Notes: generated by a model from the sequence alone, not told the origin. A DNA stretch of 64,000 nucleotides from Tautonia sociabilis (GCF_003977685.1 NZ_RYZH01000030.1:1-64000); one strand, 5' to 3'. Positions 23,708 to 31,792 are shown, counted from the stretch's first letter. Numbers and translations: made by a program.

Positions 23708-25168
23708 TCAGTCCTCCAGCAGGACACGCTGGCGGAAGAGGTCGTGCGGCAGCAAGCAGCCGGAGGCTTCCAGCCGCTCCATGAAGGTCGGGCGGATGCC
23801 GGTGGCGACGAATCGGCCGTGGGCGCGGCCGTTGGGGTCGACGCCGAGCTGCTCGAACTTGAAGATCTCCTGCATGATGATCGTGTCCCCCTCCATGCCC
23901 ACGACCTCGGTGATACTCGTCACCTTGCGCGGGCCGCCCTGGAGGCGGTTGGCCTGGATGATCAGGTCGACGGCCGAGGCGAACTGGGCGCGGAGGGCGC
24001 GGATGGGCAGTTCCAGGCCAGCCATGGAGATCATCGTCTCCAGTCGACTCATGGCGTCGCGCGGGTTGTTGGCGTGGACGGTGGTCATCGAGCCCTCGTG
24101 GCCGGTGTTCATGGCCTGGATCATGTCCAGGGTCTCGGCGCCTCGGCACTCGCCGATAATGATGCGGTCGGGCCGCATCCGGAGGGCGTTCTTGACCAGG
24201 TCGGTGGCCGTGACGGCCCCTCGGCCCTCGACGTTCGGCGGCCGGGTTTCCAGCCGGACAACGTGCTCCTGCTGGAGACGCAGCTCGGCGGCGTCCTCGA
24301 TGGTGATGATGCGGTGGTCGTTCTGGATGAAGCTGGAGAGGGTGTTCAGCAGCGTCGTCTTGCCCGATCCCGTGCCGCCAGATATGACAATATTCAGGCG
24401 TGCCTTCATGGATGCCTCCATTAACATCAGCATTTCGGGCGTGAAGGCCTTGAACCGGAGCAGGTCGTCCTGACTCAGAGGCTTGGACCCGAACATGCGG
24501 ATGGTGAGCACCGGCCCGTCGAGGGCCAGGGGCGGGATGATGGCGTTGACGCGGGAGCCGTCGGGCAGGCGGGCGTCAACCATCGGCGAGCTCTCGTCGA
24601 TGCGCCGGCCGACGCGGGAGACGATGCGGTCGATGATCTGGAGCAGGTGGTCGTCGTCTCGGAAGTTGATCACCGAGCGCTCGATCCGGCCCTTCTTCTC
24701 GATGAAGACGTGCCGGGGCCCATTGATCATGATGTCGCCGATTCCCTCCTCCTTGAGCAGGGCCTCCAGCGGGCCGAGGCCGAAGGTCTCGTCGAGAATC
24801 TCGTCGACGAGCCGCTGACGCTCGGCCTTGTTGAGCATCGGGTCGTCTTCGTCGAGCAAGTGCTCGATGACGGCCCGGACCTCGGCGCGGACGGTCCTGG
24901 GGTCGAGCTCGTTGACGCGGTTGAAGTCGAGGCGATCGACGAGCTTGCCGTGGATGCGGCGCTTGATCGCCTCGAACTGGGCCACCGCCGGGTCGGCCTT
25001 GGCGAGGGCCTCGGGCTCCTTGGCCTTGGCCTTCGGGGGCGGGGGAGGCGGCGGCGCGGCGGCGGGCTCCGGCGACTCGGCGCCGACGCCGCCGGGGGGC
25101 CGGGTGGGGACGGGGGTGGGGCCGAGGGCGCGGTGGCCGAGCGGGCTGCGGCCGAATCCGTTGAGCAT
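23708..25168 (-). CDS. cpaF: Tad pilus motor ATPase CpaF/TadA
   Basis: Hexameric secretion ATPase that powers Flp pilus assembly, 486 aa. After a Pro/Ala/Lys-rich leader (residues 20-60) comes the N-terminal domain with EEGIGDIMINGPRHVFIEKK and DESSPMVDARLPDGSRVNAI. The RecA-like domain has Walker A GGTGSGKT (264-271), the Asp-box ITIEDAAELRL, Walker B RIIIGECRG (335-343) and the His-box TGHEGSMTTVHANNP (355-369). All catalytic motifs are intact. It sits between cpaE and tadB in the standard Tad order. Confidence 0.96.
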   Translation of the reverse strand: MLNGFGRSPLGHRALGPTPVPTRPPGGVGAESPEPAAAPPPPPPPKAKAKEPEALAKADPAVAQFEAIKRRIHGKLVDRLDFNRVNELDPRTVRAEVRAVIEHLLDEDDPMLNKAERQRLVDEILDETFGLGPLEALLKEEGIGDIMINGPRHVFIEKKGRIERSVINFRDDDHLLQIIDRIVSRVGRRIDESSPMVDARLPDGSRVNAIIPPLALDGPVLTIRMFGSKPLSQDDLLRFKAFTPEMLMLMEASMKARLNIVISGGTGSGKTTLLNTLSSFIQNDHRIITIEDAAELRLQQEHVVRLETRPPNVEGRGAVTATDLVKNALRMRPDRIIIGECRGAETLDMIQAMNTGHEGSMTTVHANNPRDAMSRLETMISMAGLELPIRALRAQFASAVDLIIQANRLQGGPRKVTSITEVVGMEGDTIIMQEIFKFEQLGVDPNGRAHGRFVATGIRPTFMERLEASGCLLPHDLFRQRVLLED

Positions 25169-25234
25169 CGTCAGGGGGCCTCCGGAGGTCCCCAGGTGGC
25201 CAGGGGGCGGGCGGGGACCGGGATCGAATATCGA

Positions 25235-26410
25235 TCATGTGAACATTGCAGCGAATTTCCCGAAGATCGGCTTCGCGGATCGCTCGACCCCCAGCGGCGC
25301 GAACGAGCGGGCGATCTCCTGGATCGCCCGGGTCACCCGGTGCTTGGGCGCCTCGAGCTCCAGCGGGACCCCTTTGGTCCGCGCCGCGCCGACCACGTCC
25401 GTGACGTTGGGGATCTGCCAGCCGATCGGGGCGCCGAGCGTCTCCTCGGCCTTCTTCAGGCCAATGCTCGTGAGGTCGGAGCCGACGCGGTTGACGACCA
25501 CCTTGACCCGCTCGGAGAGCCCATCGACCTGGCGGAAGACCTGCATCAGCCGGGCGCCGTTGCGCAGGCCGCAAACGTCCAGTTGGGTGACCAGCAGGAT
25601 GGTGTCGGAGAGCTCCAGGGCGACGAAGTCGGTGGCCTGGAACCCCTTGCTCGCGTCGACCACCACGAAGCGGAAGGCGCGGAGCAGCAGCTCGAAGAGC
25701 CGGCGGAGGGCCTCGGGTTCGACCCGGGCGGCGTCTTCCATGGCCGTTGGTGCCGAAAGGATGTGCACGCCCGAGTCGTGTCGGGCCAGCACGCGGTGCA
25801 GCAGGGTCTCGTCGTAGCGGTCGATCTCCGTGGTCACGTCGGCTAGCGTCAGCTCAGGCATGACGTCCAGCAGCGTGTCGACGCAGCCGAGCAGCAGGTC
25901 GAGGTCGACCAGGGCCACCGAGGCGCCCGGGGCGTGAGCCAGTGCGCAGGCGAGGTTGACCGCCAGGGTGGTGCAGCCGACGCCGCCGGAGGAGCCGACG
26001 ATCGTCAGCAGCTTGCCGTTGCCGCCGGCCGCGGGAAGCTCGTCGGGCAGCAGACGCTCGACGGCGGCACGCGCCTCGGCGGGATCGACCGGCAGCGGCA
26101 GGAACTCGGTGGCGCCGGCCCGGAGCGCCTTGAGGATCGTCTCGCCGTCCCGCGATCGGCTGGCGGGCAGGACCGGGATCCGAGGGACCGAGGTGGCCAC
26201 CTGCCGGATGGCTCCGCAGGCGCGATCCGTGTCGGTGTCGAGGACGATCACCACCAGGTCGATCGAGGAGTCGAGGGCCCGGGCCACCTCGTCGTAGCTG
26301 GGGCATGTCCGCTCGACCCTGGCGACTCCGAGCCCGGCCAGCGCGGCCTGCACGGCGGCGCGCGAGGCGGGATCGGGGTCGACCAGGAGGAGGCGTCGGG
26401 CGTTGTTCAT
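25235..26410 (-). CDS. cpaE: CpaE/TadZ-type pilus localisation ATPase
   Basis: 391 aa. The N-terminal receiver-like domain (residues 1-120: LLLVDPDPASRAAVQAAL, IDLVVIVLDTDTD) is followed by a MinD/ParA-like ATPase domain (about 130-370). The deviant Walker A reads GSSGGVGCTTLAVN, with Cys where ParA proteins have the P-loop Lys; CpaE/TadZ proteins often have Ala there. Switch elements VALVDLDLLLG and FVVVDASKG are present. Such proteins place the Tad machine in the cell. There is a 61-base gap to cpaB and a 66-base gap to cpaF. Confidence 0.87.
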   Translation of the reverse strand: MNNARRLLLVDPDPASRAAVQAALAGLGVARVERTCPSYDEVARALDSSIDLVVIVLDTDTDRACGAIRQVATSVPRIPVLPASRSRDGETILKALRAGATEFLPLPVDPAEARAAVERLLPDELPAAGGNGKLLTIVGSSGGVGCTTLAVNLACALAHAPGASVALVDLDLLLGCVDTLLDVMPELTLADVTTEIDRYDETLLHRVLARHDSGVHILSAPTAMEDAARVEPEALRRLFELLLRAFRFVVVDASKGFQATDFVALELSDTILLVTQLDVCGLRNGARLMQVFRQVDGLSERVKVVVNRVGSDLTSIGLKKAEETLGAPIGWQIPNVTDVVGAARTKGVPLELEAPKHRVTRAIQEIARSFAPLGVERSAKPIFGKFAAMFT

Positions 26411-26471
26411 CGGGGGATCTGCCGGTCTGGGGCGTCGGTCGGAGGTCCGTTCGGCCCGGGCTCGGCCGGGA

Positions 26472-27443
26472 TCATTGGGGGAGGTCGGCCGCCGGAGGGG
26501 GGGGCGGGGGGAGGTCTCCGAAACCGTCGAGGACGAACGGCCTCCGGGCGTCGGGGGCGGCCACCACGACCTCGGCCGGCTCCGCCCGGGTTGGTCGGGC
26601 CCCGACCTCGTGCATCCGATGCAGTGCTCCGCCCATGAAGACGGTCAAGCGGCGGGGGGCCTGGCGCTCGACCGGCGGGGCGATCTCGGCCGGCACCGCC
26701 GGCGCGGACGCCAGAATCGGCTCGGGCTCGGGGGCCGGCTCGGGCTCGGGGGCCGGCTCGGGCTCCTCGGCCGCCAGGACCGGTTCTGGCGGAGGCATGA
26801 TCGTGTGATCGTCATTTAACCCCCGGAGGGCCAGCGTGAGCGTGCCTCGCTGCATGGCGTTGGCCAGGGTGAGGACCTGCTCCGGCGTGACCTCCAGGGT
26901 GACGGTGTTGGCGTCAATCGCTCGCTCCTCGGGGCTCTCGATGATCTGGCCCGAGGCCAGGACTCGGACGTTTTCCAGGATGACGTCGGCCCGGTTCGGC
27001 TGGTCGGGGCGGGGCTGGAGGACATCGACACGGTAGTCGGGCAGGATGAAGCCGGAGACGCCGCTCTGCTCGTCGACGCGGATGGCGAACGCCCGCATCC
27101 CGGGGGAGATGCGGGCGATCATGCCGGTGGGCGTCCCTTTCTGGGCGAGCTTGCCGTCGAGGATCACGTCTCCGGGCAGGATGCGGATCATCGCCCAGCG
27201 GCCGAGGGCCTGCTTGGCCTCGGTCAGGGCTCCAGGCGGGACCGACTCGGTGGGCATCTCCTTGATCGAGACCAGCTCATCGGTGATCGTCTGCTCGACC
27301 TTGATCTCCTGGACGGCGACCAGCACCCGGCTCATGGGCACGGTGCTCGTCGGCTTGCGGTCGAGCACGGTTCGAACGCCGAACATCGCCGTCAGCCCGC
27401 AGGCCGCGGCCATGCCGAGCAGTAGGAACGCCTTCCCGTTCAT
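26472..27443 (-). CDS. cpaB: Flp pilus assembly protein CpaB/RcpC with repeat-rich tail
   Basis: 323 aa. N-terminal membrane anchor (AFLLLGMAAACGLTAMFGVR), then the CpaB SAF-like domain (VLVAVQEIKVEQTITDEL, IKEMPTESVPPGAL), where the domain normally binds peptidoglycan-side partners. Next comes the RcpC block with AFAIRVDEQSGVSGFILPDYRVDV and VTLEVTPEQVLTLANAMQRG. After about residue 230 the protein ends in a Glu-Pro-Ala repeat (EPEPAPEPEPAPEPEP) encoded by a 21-base tandem repeat near 26715-26765, and a disordered Pro-rich C-terminus. In most Tad loci a secretin gene follows; here cpaE follows directly. Confidence 0.85.
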   Translation of the reverse strand: MNGKAFLLLGMAAACGLTAMFGVRTVLDRKPTSTVPMSRVLVAVQEIKVEQTITDELVSIKEMPTESVPPGALTEAKQALGRWAMIRILPGDVILDGKLAQKGTPTGMIARISPGMRAFAIRVDEQSGVSGFILPDYRVDVLQPRPDQPNRADVILENVRVLASGQIIESPEERAIDANTVTLEVTPEQVLTLANAMQRGTLTLALRGLNDDHTIMPPPEPVLAAEEPEPAPEPEPAPEPEPILASAPAVPAEIAPPVERQAPRRLTVFMGGALHRMHEVGARPTRAEPAEVVVAAPDARRPFVLDGFGDLPPPPPPAADLPQ

Positions 27444-27479
27444 CCCGGTCCTCCTCGGCCTCGGGGCCGCTTCATAAGG

Positions 27480-28025
27480 TCAATGGAGCAGACCGCTCCA
27501 GGCGAGGTAGCCGACCGAACCGATCGTCAGCGGGACGCCGTAGGGCAGCAGCCGCAGCGTGGGCTTGCGCGCGGCGGCCAGCTCGGAGACCTTGTCGGGG
27601 TGGCGCACAGTGGCGATCTCCTGGACGATCTCTCGGGCCGTCCGCCAGTGCCGGCCCCACTGGCCGCTCTGGGCGACCATCGCCAGAGCCATGATGCCGC
27701 CGACGATGGCACCGGCCGCCAGCGCGTTGAGCGCCACCGACGGGCCGACCCAGGCGCCGAAGCCGGCGAAGAGCTTCACGTCGCCGCCCCCGACGCCGCC
27801 GTACCAGAACAACAGGCCGAGGAAGACCAGGCCGACGACCAGGCCCAGCGCCGACCAGACCAGGCCCTCGGCCCCGGCCTTGCCGGCCCAGAAGGACAGG
27901 CCGCAGAGGGCCATCGGCAGGGTCAGCCAGTTCGGCACCCGGCGTTCCTTACCGTCGATCCACGCCCCGTAGGTCATGGCCGCGGAGACGACCCAGGCGG
28001 CGCCGATCGGCAGGGTGAACGTCAT
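27480..28025 (-). CDS. cpaA: prepilin peptidase CpaA/TadV
   Basis: A24 aspartic peptidase that cleaves the Flp leader at the membrane, 181 aa. The two catalytic Asp motifs are visible: AWIDGKERRVPNWLT (first Asp) and GGVGGGDVKLFAGFGAWVG (GxGD). About five hydrophobic helices. The C-terminal about 55 residues add a charged loop and a final helix. The ATG at 28025 has a GGAG box; longer upstream frames are Arg/Pro shadows. It lies after the flp gene and a large hairpin. Confidence 0.88.
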   Translation of the reverse strand: MTFTLPIGAAWVVSAAMTYGAWIDGKERRVPNWLTLPMALCGLSFWAGKAGAEGLVWSALGLVVGLVFLGLLFWYGGVGGGDVKLFAGFGAWVGPSVALNALAAGAIVGGIMALAMVAQSGQWGRHWRTAREIVQEIATVRHPDKVSELAAARKPTLRLLPYGVPLTIGSVGYLAWSGLLH

Positions 28026-28085
28026 CGCTTCGAGCTCCCCTGCGCCCCGGCCGGCCGGCTCCCCCGGCCCCGGGACGATTCCTAT

Positions 28086-28099
28086 GAGGATCCTAGGAC
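28086..28099 (-). promoter_or_regulatory. CCTAGG-containing motif upstream of cpaA
   Basis: On the minus strand reads GTCCTAGGATCCTC, 60 bases before the cpaA ATG. It matches the copies upstream of flp and tadE (consensus GWCCTAGGRTYCTC). Function unknown; same strand and locus in all three cases. Confidence 0.4.
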
Positions 28100-28112
28100 A
28101 TGAAATGGCGAA

Positions 28113-28153
28113 GGGCCCCCGCCGGGCGGCCGCTCGCCGCCCGGCGGGGGCCC
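28113..28153 (-). terminator. 17-bp perfect hairpin between flp and cpaA
   Basis: Arms 28113-28129 and 28137-28153 are perfect 17-base complements with a 7-base loop, G+C only. It begins 39 bases after the flp stop. There is no U-tract on the minus strand. It could partly terminate or protect the abundant pilin mRNA. Confidence 0.65.
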
Positions 28154-28192
28154 TCGCCCCTCGGCCGGCCCGCGGGGGGCCGCCGCGGTCCA

Positions 28193-28381
28193 TCAGCTCG
28201 TCGTGCCGGAGGGCAGCGCGCTGCTGACGTTGCTGAAGGTCGTGCTCAGGTTCGTGCCCAGGGCCCGGACGGTCACGATGATCGCCACGGCGATCAGGGC
28301 GACCATGACGGCATACTCGACGGCGGTCGGTCCGTCTTCGTTCTTGATGAAGCGGCGGAGGCGAGCGATCAGCGTGTTCAT
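28193..28381 (-). CDS. flp: Flp-family type IVb pilin
   Basis: Structural subunit of the Tad pilus, 62 aa. A leader of about 17 residues (MNTLIARLRRFIKNEDG) ends in Gly, followed by PTAVEYAVMVALIAVAIIVT; Glu at mature position 5 and the following Tyr are the Flp signature. Cleavage after DG by the CpaA peptidase is expected. A short C-terminal region ends SSALPSGTTS. The gene sits between two possible regulatory elements: the CCTAGG motif 154 bases upstream and the 17-bp hairpin downstream. Confidence 0.92.
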   Translation of the reverse strand: MNTLIARLRRFIKNEDGPTAVEYAVMVALIAVAIIVTVRALGTNLSTTFSNVSSALPSGTTS

Positions 28382-28535
28382 CTCTCTGGAGTCCCTCGGT
28401 GCGGGCCCCGCCCGGAGGCGCTCGCGGGCGGCGGCCCTGGTGTCGTCGGTTTCGTCCCCCGCCCCTTGCCCGCGGGGAGCGGGCCGGGACGGTTTCTCCT
28501 CTCGTCCCTCGGCCCCGGCTGTGGGGGGGGGCCGA

Positions 28536-28549
28536 GAGAACCCTAGGTC
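28536..28549 (-). promoter_or_regulatory. CCTAGG-containing motif upstream of flp
   Basis: On the minus strand reads GACCTAGGGTTCTC, 154 bases before the flp ATG. It shares 12 of 14 bases with the cpaA copy's consensus positions and 13 of 14 with the tadE copy. Confidence 0.4.
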
Positions 28550-28618
28550 AGCTTTCGCCGAGCGGCCAGAGGCGCCCGCCGGAGATGCTCCACGGCAACA
28601 CGCCGTGGTCGGCCGACG

Positions 28619-29272
28619 TCAGAGCCCCAGATTGACCGACCGCGGCGTCTCGTCGGTCGAGACCAGCATTCCGCCGTTGTAGTAACGCACGCGCATCAGT
28701 CTCATCGACGAGACGCGGTTGGACTGCCAGCCCGGCCCCGAGTAGGAGACCGATGTCGTCGGCCGGTACGCGGTCATCGACTCCAGTCCGGTCGCGATCC
28801 GGACCGCCAGGTTCGCCCCCGACCCCTGGCCGAATCGGCCCCAGGTGGTCGAATTCCCGACGATGATCTCGTAGTCGAGCAGCCCCCCCGACAGCCGCAG
28901 CGACTGCGTCCAGGTGATCGTCTCCCCCTCGGTGGCCAGCCGGCTTGTGCGCTGGGTCGACGTTCCCAGCACGCGATCGCCGTCGTAGGACACCACCTCC
29001 AGCCCGCCGGGCTGGTAGGACGGCTGGCTACGGTAGTTCAGGTTCAGGGCCACGAACAGCCCGGTGATGTCCCCCAGCGGGCTCATCGTTGTAGTGATCT
29101 GCGGCCCCTCGGCCAGCAGGTCGGGCTCCCCAATGACCAGTTCCCAGTCCTCTTCCACGCGGTCGAAGACCGCGGGGACCTCCTGGGCGCGGGCCGGCGG
29201 CGGGCCGGCCGAAGCGATCCACGCCACGGCCACCAACGGGCAGGCGACGAGGGCGATCGAAGGTCGTTTCAT
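28619..29272 (-). CDS. secreted hypothetical protein in the Tad cluster
   Basis: 217 aa, not recognised. Signal peptide MKRPSIALVACPLVAVAWIA with a likely cleavage after ARAQ. The mature part is rich in Ser, Thr, Gly and aromatic residues with alternating hydrophobic pattern (NLNYRSQPSYQPGGLEVVSY, DYEIIVGNSTTWGRFGQGSG), suggesting a beta-sandwich. It is Cys-free after the signal. Position between tadG and flp suggests an extracytoplasmic pilus-associated role, but nothing in the sequence names it. The ATG is supported by an AGGAGAGG box just upstream. Confidence 0.6.
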   Translation of the reverse strand: MKRPSIALVACPLVAVAWIASAGPPPARAQEVPAVFDRVEEDWELVIGEPDLLAEGPQITTTMSPLGDITGLFVALNLNYRSQPSYQPGGLEVVSYDGDRVLGTSTQRTSRLATEGETITWTQSLRLSGGLLDYEIIVGNSTTWGRFGQGSGANLAVRIATGLESMTAYRPTTSVSYSGPGWQSNRVSSMRLMRVRYYNGGMLVSTDETPRSVNLGL

Positions 29273-29324
29273 GTGCCTCTCCTCCTCGGGTCGCCGGGCG
29301 GGGGATGGACCGCCCGGGGTATCG

Positions 29325-29831
29325 CGTCTGGTGCGGCCGGAACTCCCCGCCCGCCTCCCCGATCGACCGGAGCCGGCCGGGAATCGCCGTCGGGTCGCGC
29401 GTCGGCGCCGGCCAGACGATGTCGAGCTTCGGGATGCCGCTGAACCCCACCGCCGCGAGCCCGATCGGCTCGCGGCCGGCGATCTGGTACCGCCTCGTGT
29501 CCCCCATCCCGATCGAATCGGCCGGGTCGTCGATCGGGATCGTCCGGGAGTGGTCGAGGAGCTTCGCCAGGTCCTCCTCCGCCCCGGGGCGGAGGCCCGG
29601 GGCGCCGAAGCGCAAGGCGTGGCTCGTCCTTCCCGGGGGAGTCGCCCCGGCCGGGTTCCCAGCGTCCGCTCAGGGGCCGGCCGAGGAGAGAGGCCTCGCC
29701 GGCTCCGGGACACCGCATCACCCCCGGGCCGTCGGGCCCGGCGATCGGCGACGGTGGACCGTCCCGGAGAAGCCTATTCCGCGCCCGAGCCAAGACGACC
29801 TCGGGCTCAACATCCCCGTTGCCGATTCGCA
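29325..29831 (-). pseudogene. decayed second copy of the tadG 3' end
   Basis: On the minus strand, 29585-29325 encodes EEDLAKLLDHSRTIPIDDPA, GMGDTRRYQIAGREPIGLAA and PTRDPTAIPG. This parallels the tadG C-terminus (KDDLEAIIGQPRTIPIYDPA, NGNNAQYKIIAFQPVRVLA, MINDPTAIPG) over about 87 residues. The stop codon is lost and the frame reads on into the next gene. Further upstream, up to 29831, another frame starts RIGNGDVEPEVVLARARNRL, which may be a piece of the middle of the same gene. Frame changes and no intact start mark it as a remnant; the upstream limit is uncertain. Confidence 0.6.
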
Positions 29832-29932
29832 ACGCGGTCCCGGTCCCCGTCCCCGACCCGGTCCTGGCCCGGTCAGTCTCCGAGCCGCCGGCAGGGTCCT
29901 CCCACCGGGGCCCACTGGCCCTGCCCCCGGCC

Positions 29933-31147
29933 TCAGCGCGTCAGGTGCAGCCGGATCAGCCCGCCGCCGGACGTCCAACCGTTGGGCTTCGGATCGCCGG
30001 GGATTGCCGTCGGGTCGTTGATCATCGCCGGCTGGACGATTACGTACTTCGGGTTCCCCTTGAAGCTGACCGCCAGGACGCGGACCGGCTGAAAGGCGAT
30101 GATCTTGTACTGCGCGTTGTTACCGTTGCCGCCGGAACCGGCCGGGTCGTAGATCGGGATCGTCCGCGGCTGGCCGATGATCGCTTCCAGGTCGTCCTTG
30201 ATCCCCGAGCTGATGCCAGGGTTGCCCCCCAGCATCACATACGTGTTTCCCTGGGCGTCGGTCTGATTGAGCGTGAGCTTGCCGCCGGGGTAGGTCCCCA
30301 GCTGCTGGGGGGTCACGCCGTAGCGGATCTGGGCGCCGAGCGTGCTCGTGCTGTTGTTCGAGACCCCGATCTTCACCGTGCCCCAGTTGCCCGGGTAGCC
30401 GTTCTTGACCGGATAGAGTTGGGACTCCTCCACCCCGTCCGCCCCGGCGCTGACGGTGCGGGTGATCGGGTCGTAGCGGTACTGATCGGTCGTGGTGACC
30501 GATGGGCTGATCATGTCCTCGTAGGTGTTCTTGTCGAGCACGATCGGCAGCAGACCGGCGTTCGTGTCGGGGTCGGACCCAAAACCATCAACCTCGTACA
30601 CCAGGGCCGATCCCGTGCCGACGGCGCCGAGCGCGGTCCCCTCGAAGCCGATGGCGCGGGCGAAATACGCGGGGATGATCCCCCCCCGCTCGGCCGACCG
30701 CACCGCCCGGACCCGCACCGAGTTGAACAGCGGCTGGAGTGACGGGTCGGTCAGAAACGGGCTGTTCGGATCGGTTGGGTGTTCGATGTATCCGAGCACG
30801 ATGTCACCATCGGGGGAGTTCGACGGGTTGGGGTAAAGCACCGGCGGCCGGCCGAGCACCGGGTTCCGCTCAGCGAAGAGCTCGGCCCGCTCGTGGGCGG
30901 CGGCCATGATGTCGTCGAGCGGGGCGTCGGGGGCGAACCGGCGCTCGTCGGCCAGCGCGGCGGCGCCGGCCAGCGCGCCGGCGTCGGCGGCGGTGCTGAG
31001 TTGGTGCTTGGCGACGGCCAGGACCATGGTGTCGACGGCCAGGGCGACGAAGCCGAGAATGGTGGTCATCATCACGGCGGTCAGCACCATGGTGGCGCCG
31101 CGTCGCCTCGGCCGTCCGGATCGTCTGCGGGGGGCGAGTCCTCTCAT
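29933..31147 (-). CDS. tadG: TadG-like pilus assembly protein
   Basis: 404 aa. The Arg-rich N-terminus (RRRSGRPRRRGATMVLTAVM) leads into a hydrophobic helix, MVLTAVMMTTILGFVALAVD, then the TadE/G motif TMVLAVAKHQLSTAADAGALA, the 'xxELQxAADAAALA' signature. A large extracytoplasmic part follows, including LYPNPSNSPDGDIVLGYIE, SVRVRAVRSAERG and the C-terminal GQPRTIPIYDPAGSGG and PAMINDPTAIPG. TadG-type minor pilin-like proteins are anchored in the inner membrane and needed for pilus assembly. It follows tadE by 46 bases. Confidence 0.82.
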   Translation of the reverse strand: MRGLAPRRRSGRPRRRGATMVLTAVMMTTILGFVALAVDTMVLAVAKHQLSTAADAGALAGAAALADERRFAPDAPLDDIMAAAHERAELFAERNPVLGRPPVLYPNPSNSPDGDIVLGYIEHPTDPNSPFLTDPSLQPLFNSVRVRAVRSAERGGIIPAYFARAIGFEGTALGAVGTGSALVYEVDGFGSDPDTNAGLLPIVLDKNTYEDMISPSVTTTDQYRYDPITRTVSAGADGVEESQLYPVKNGYPGNWGTVKIGVSNNSTSTLGAQIRYGVTPQQLGTYPGGKLTLNQTDAQGNTYVMLGGNPGISSGIKDDLEAIIGQPRTIPIYDPAGSGGNGNNAQYKIIAFQPVRVLAVSFKGNPKYVIVQPAMINDPTAIPGDPKPNGWTSGGGLIRLHLTR

Positions 31148-31193
31148 CGGCGGGGGTCCTGCTTGGTGCGACCGCGAGCGGGGAGGGCGGCGC

Positions 31194-31616
31194 TCAGTCG
31201 TCTTTCTCGCTGCACATGGTGGCCGAAGCGGTGACGGTGGTGCCGCCGAAGGCGAAGGGGTCTCCCAGCCAGCTGACGCGGTCGAAGGGGACGCTGAGGG
31301 TGACGGTGATGGGGTTGGGGGCCGGGGCCGTGGTCCAGCTGCTGGCGGCGGTGGTGGAGATGACCATGGTTGGATCGATGCCGGAGCCGGCGAGGGTGGC
31401 GTCGACGCGGGCTCTGACCCCAGCCTCGGTGGCGCCGGGAAGCACGGCGGCACGGCAGGCGTCACGGGCGGCGACGTGGAGCAGCTGGGAAACCATGCCA
31501 AGGCGGGAGGCCTCGATGGTGCCAAGGATCAGGGCGATGAACAGCGGCAGCACGACCGCCATCTCCACCGCCGCCGCCCCCGACCTCCTCTCCCCGGCTC
31601 GAACCGTTCGTACCAT
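31194..31616 (-). CDS. tadE: TadE-like pilus assembly protein
   Basis: 140 aa, first gene of the minus-strand Tad cluster. The TadE signature RRSGAAAVEMAVVLPLFIAL (Gly before A-A-x-V-E-x-A) is at residues 11-30. A C-terminal extracytoplasmic domain includes VAARDACRAAVLPGATEAGV and a Thr-rich beta region with one Cys near the end (TASATMCSEKDD). It is a pseudopilin-like protein processed by the prepilin peptidase. A copy of the CCTAGG motif lies 107 bases upstream. Confidence 0.85.
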   Translation of the reverse strand: MVRTVRAGERRSGAAAVEMAVVLPLFIALILGTIEASRLGMVSQLLHVAARDACRAAVLPGATEAGVRARVDATLAGSGIDPTMVISTTAASSWTTAPAPNPITVTLSVPFDRVSWLGDPFAFGGTTVTASATMCSEKDD

Positions 31617-31723
31617 GACCCTGTCCCCCAGCGCCCTCCCCGGACCCTCGGCCTCTCACGATGAAGGGACACCCCGAGCGGTCGCTCGTGACCCGGGCGC
31701 GGCGTCTCGTCGAAGCCGTCTCC

Positions 31724-31737
31724 GAGAATCCTAGGTC
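31724..31737 (-). promoter_or_regulatory. CCTAGG-containing motif upstream of tadE
   Basis: On the minus strand reads GACCTAGGATTCTC, 107 bases before the tadE ATG and in the divergent region with rpmF. Confidence 0.4.
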
Positions 31738-31792
31738 GGGCCCCGGTTCGTGTTGTCCGGATCCGTCGGGGCGTCGCCTCCGGGCCTCCCTC

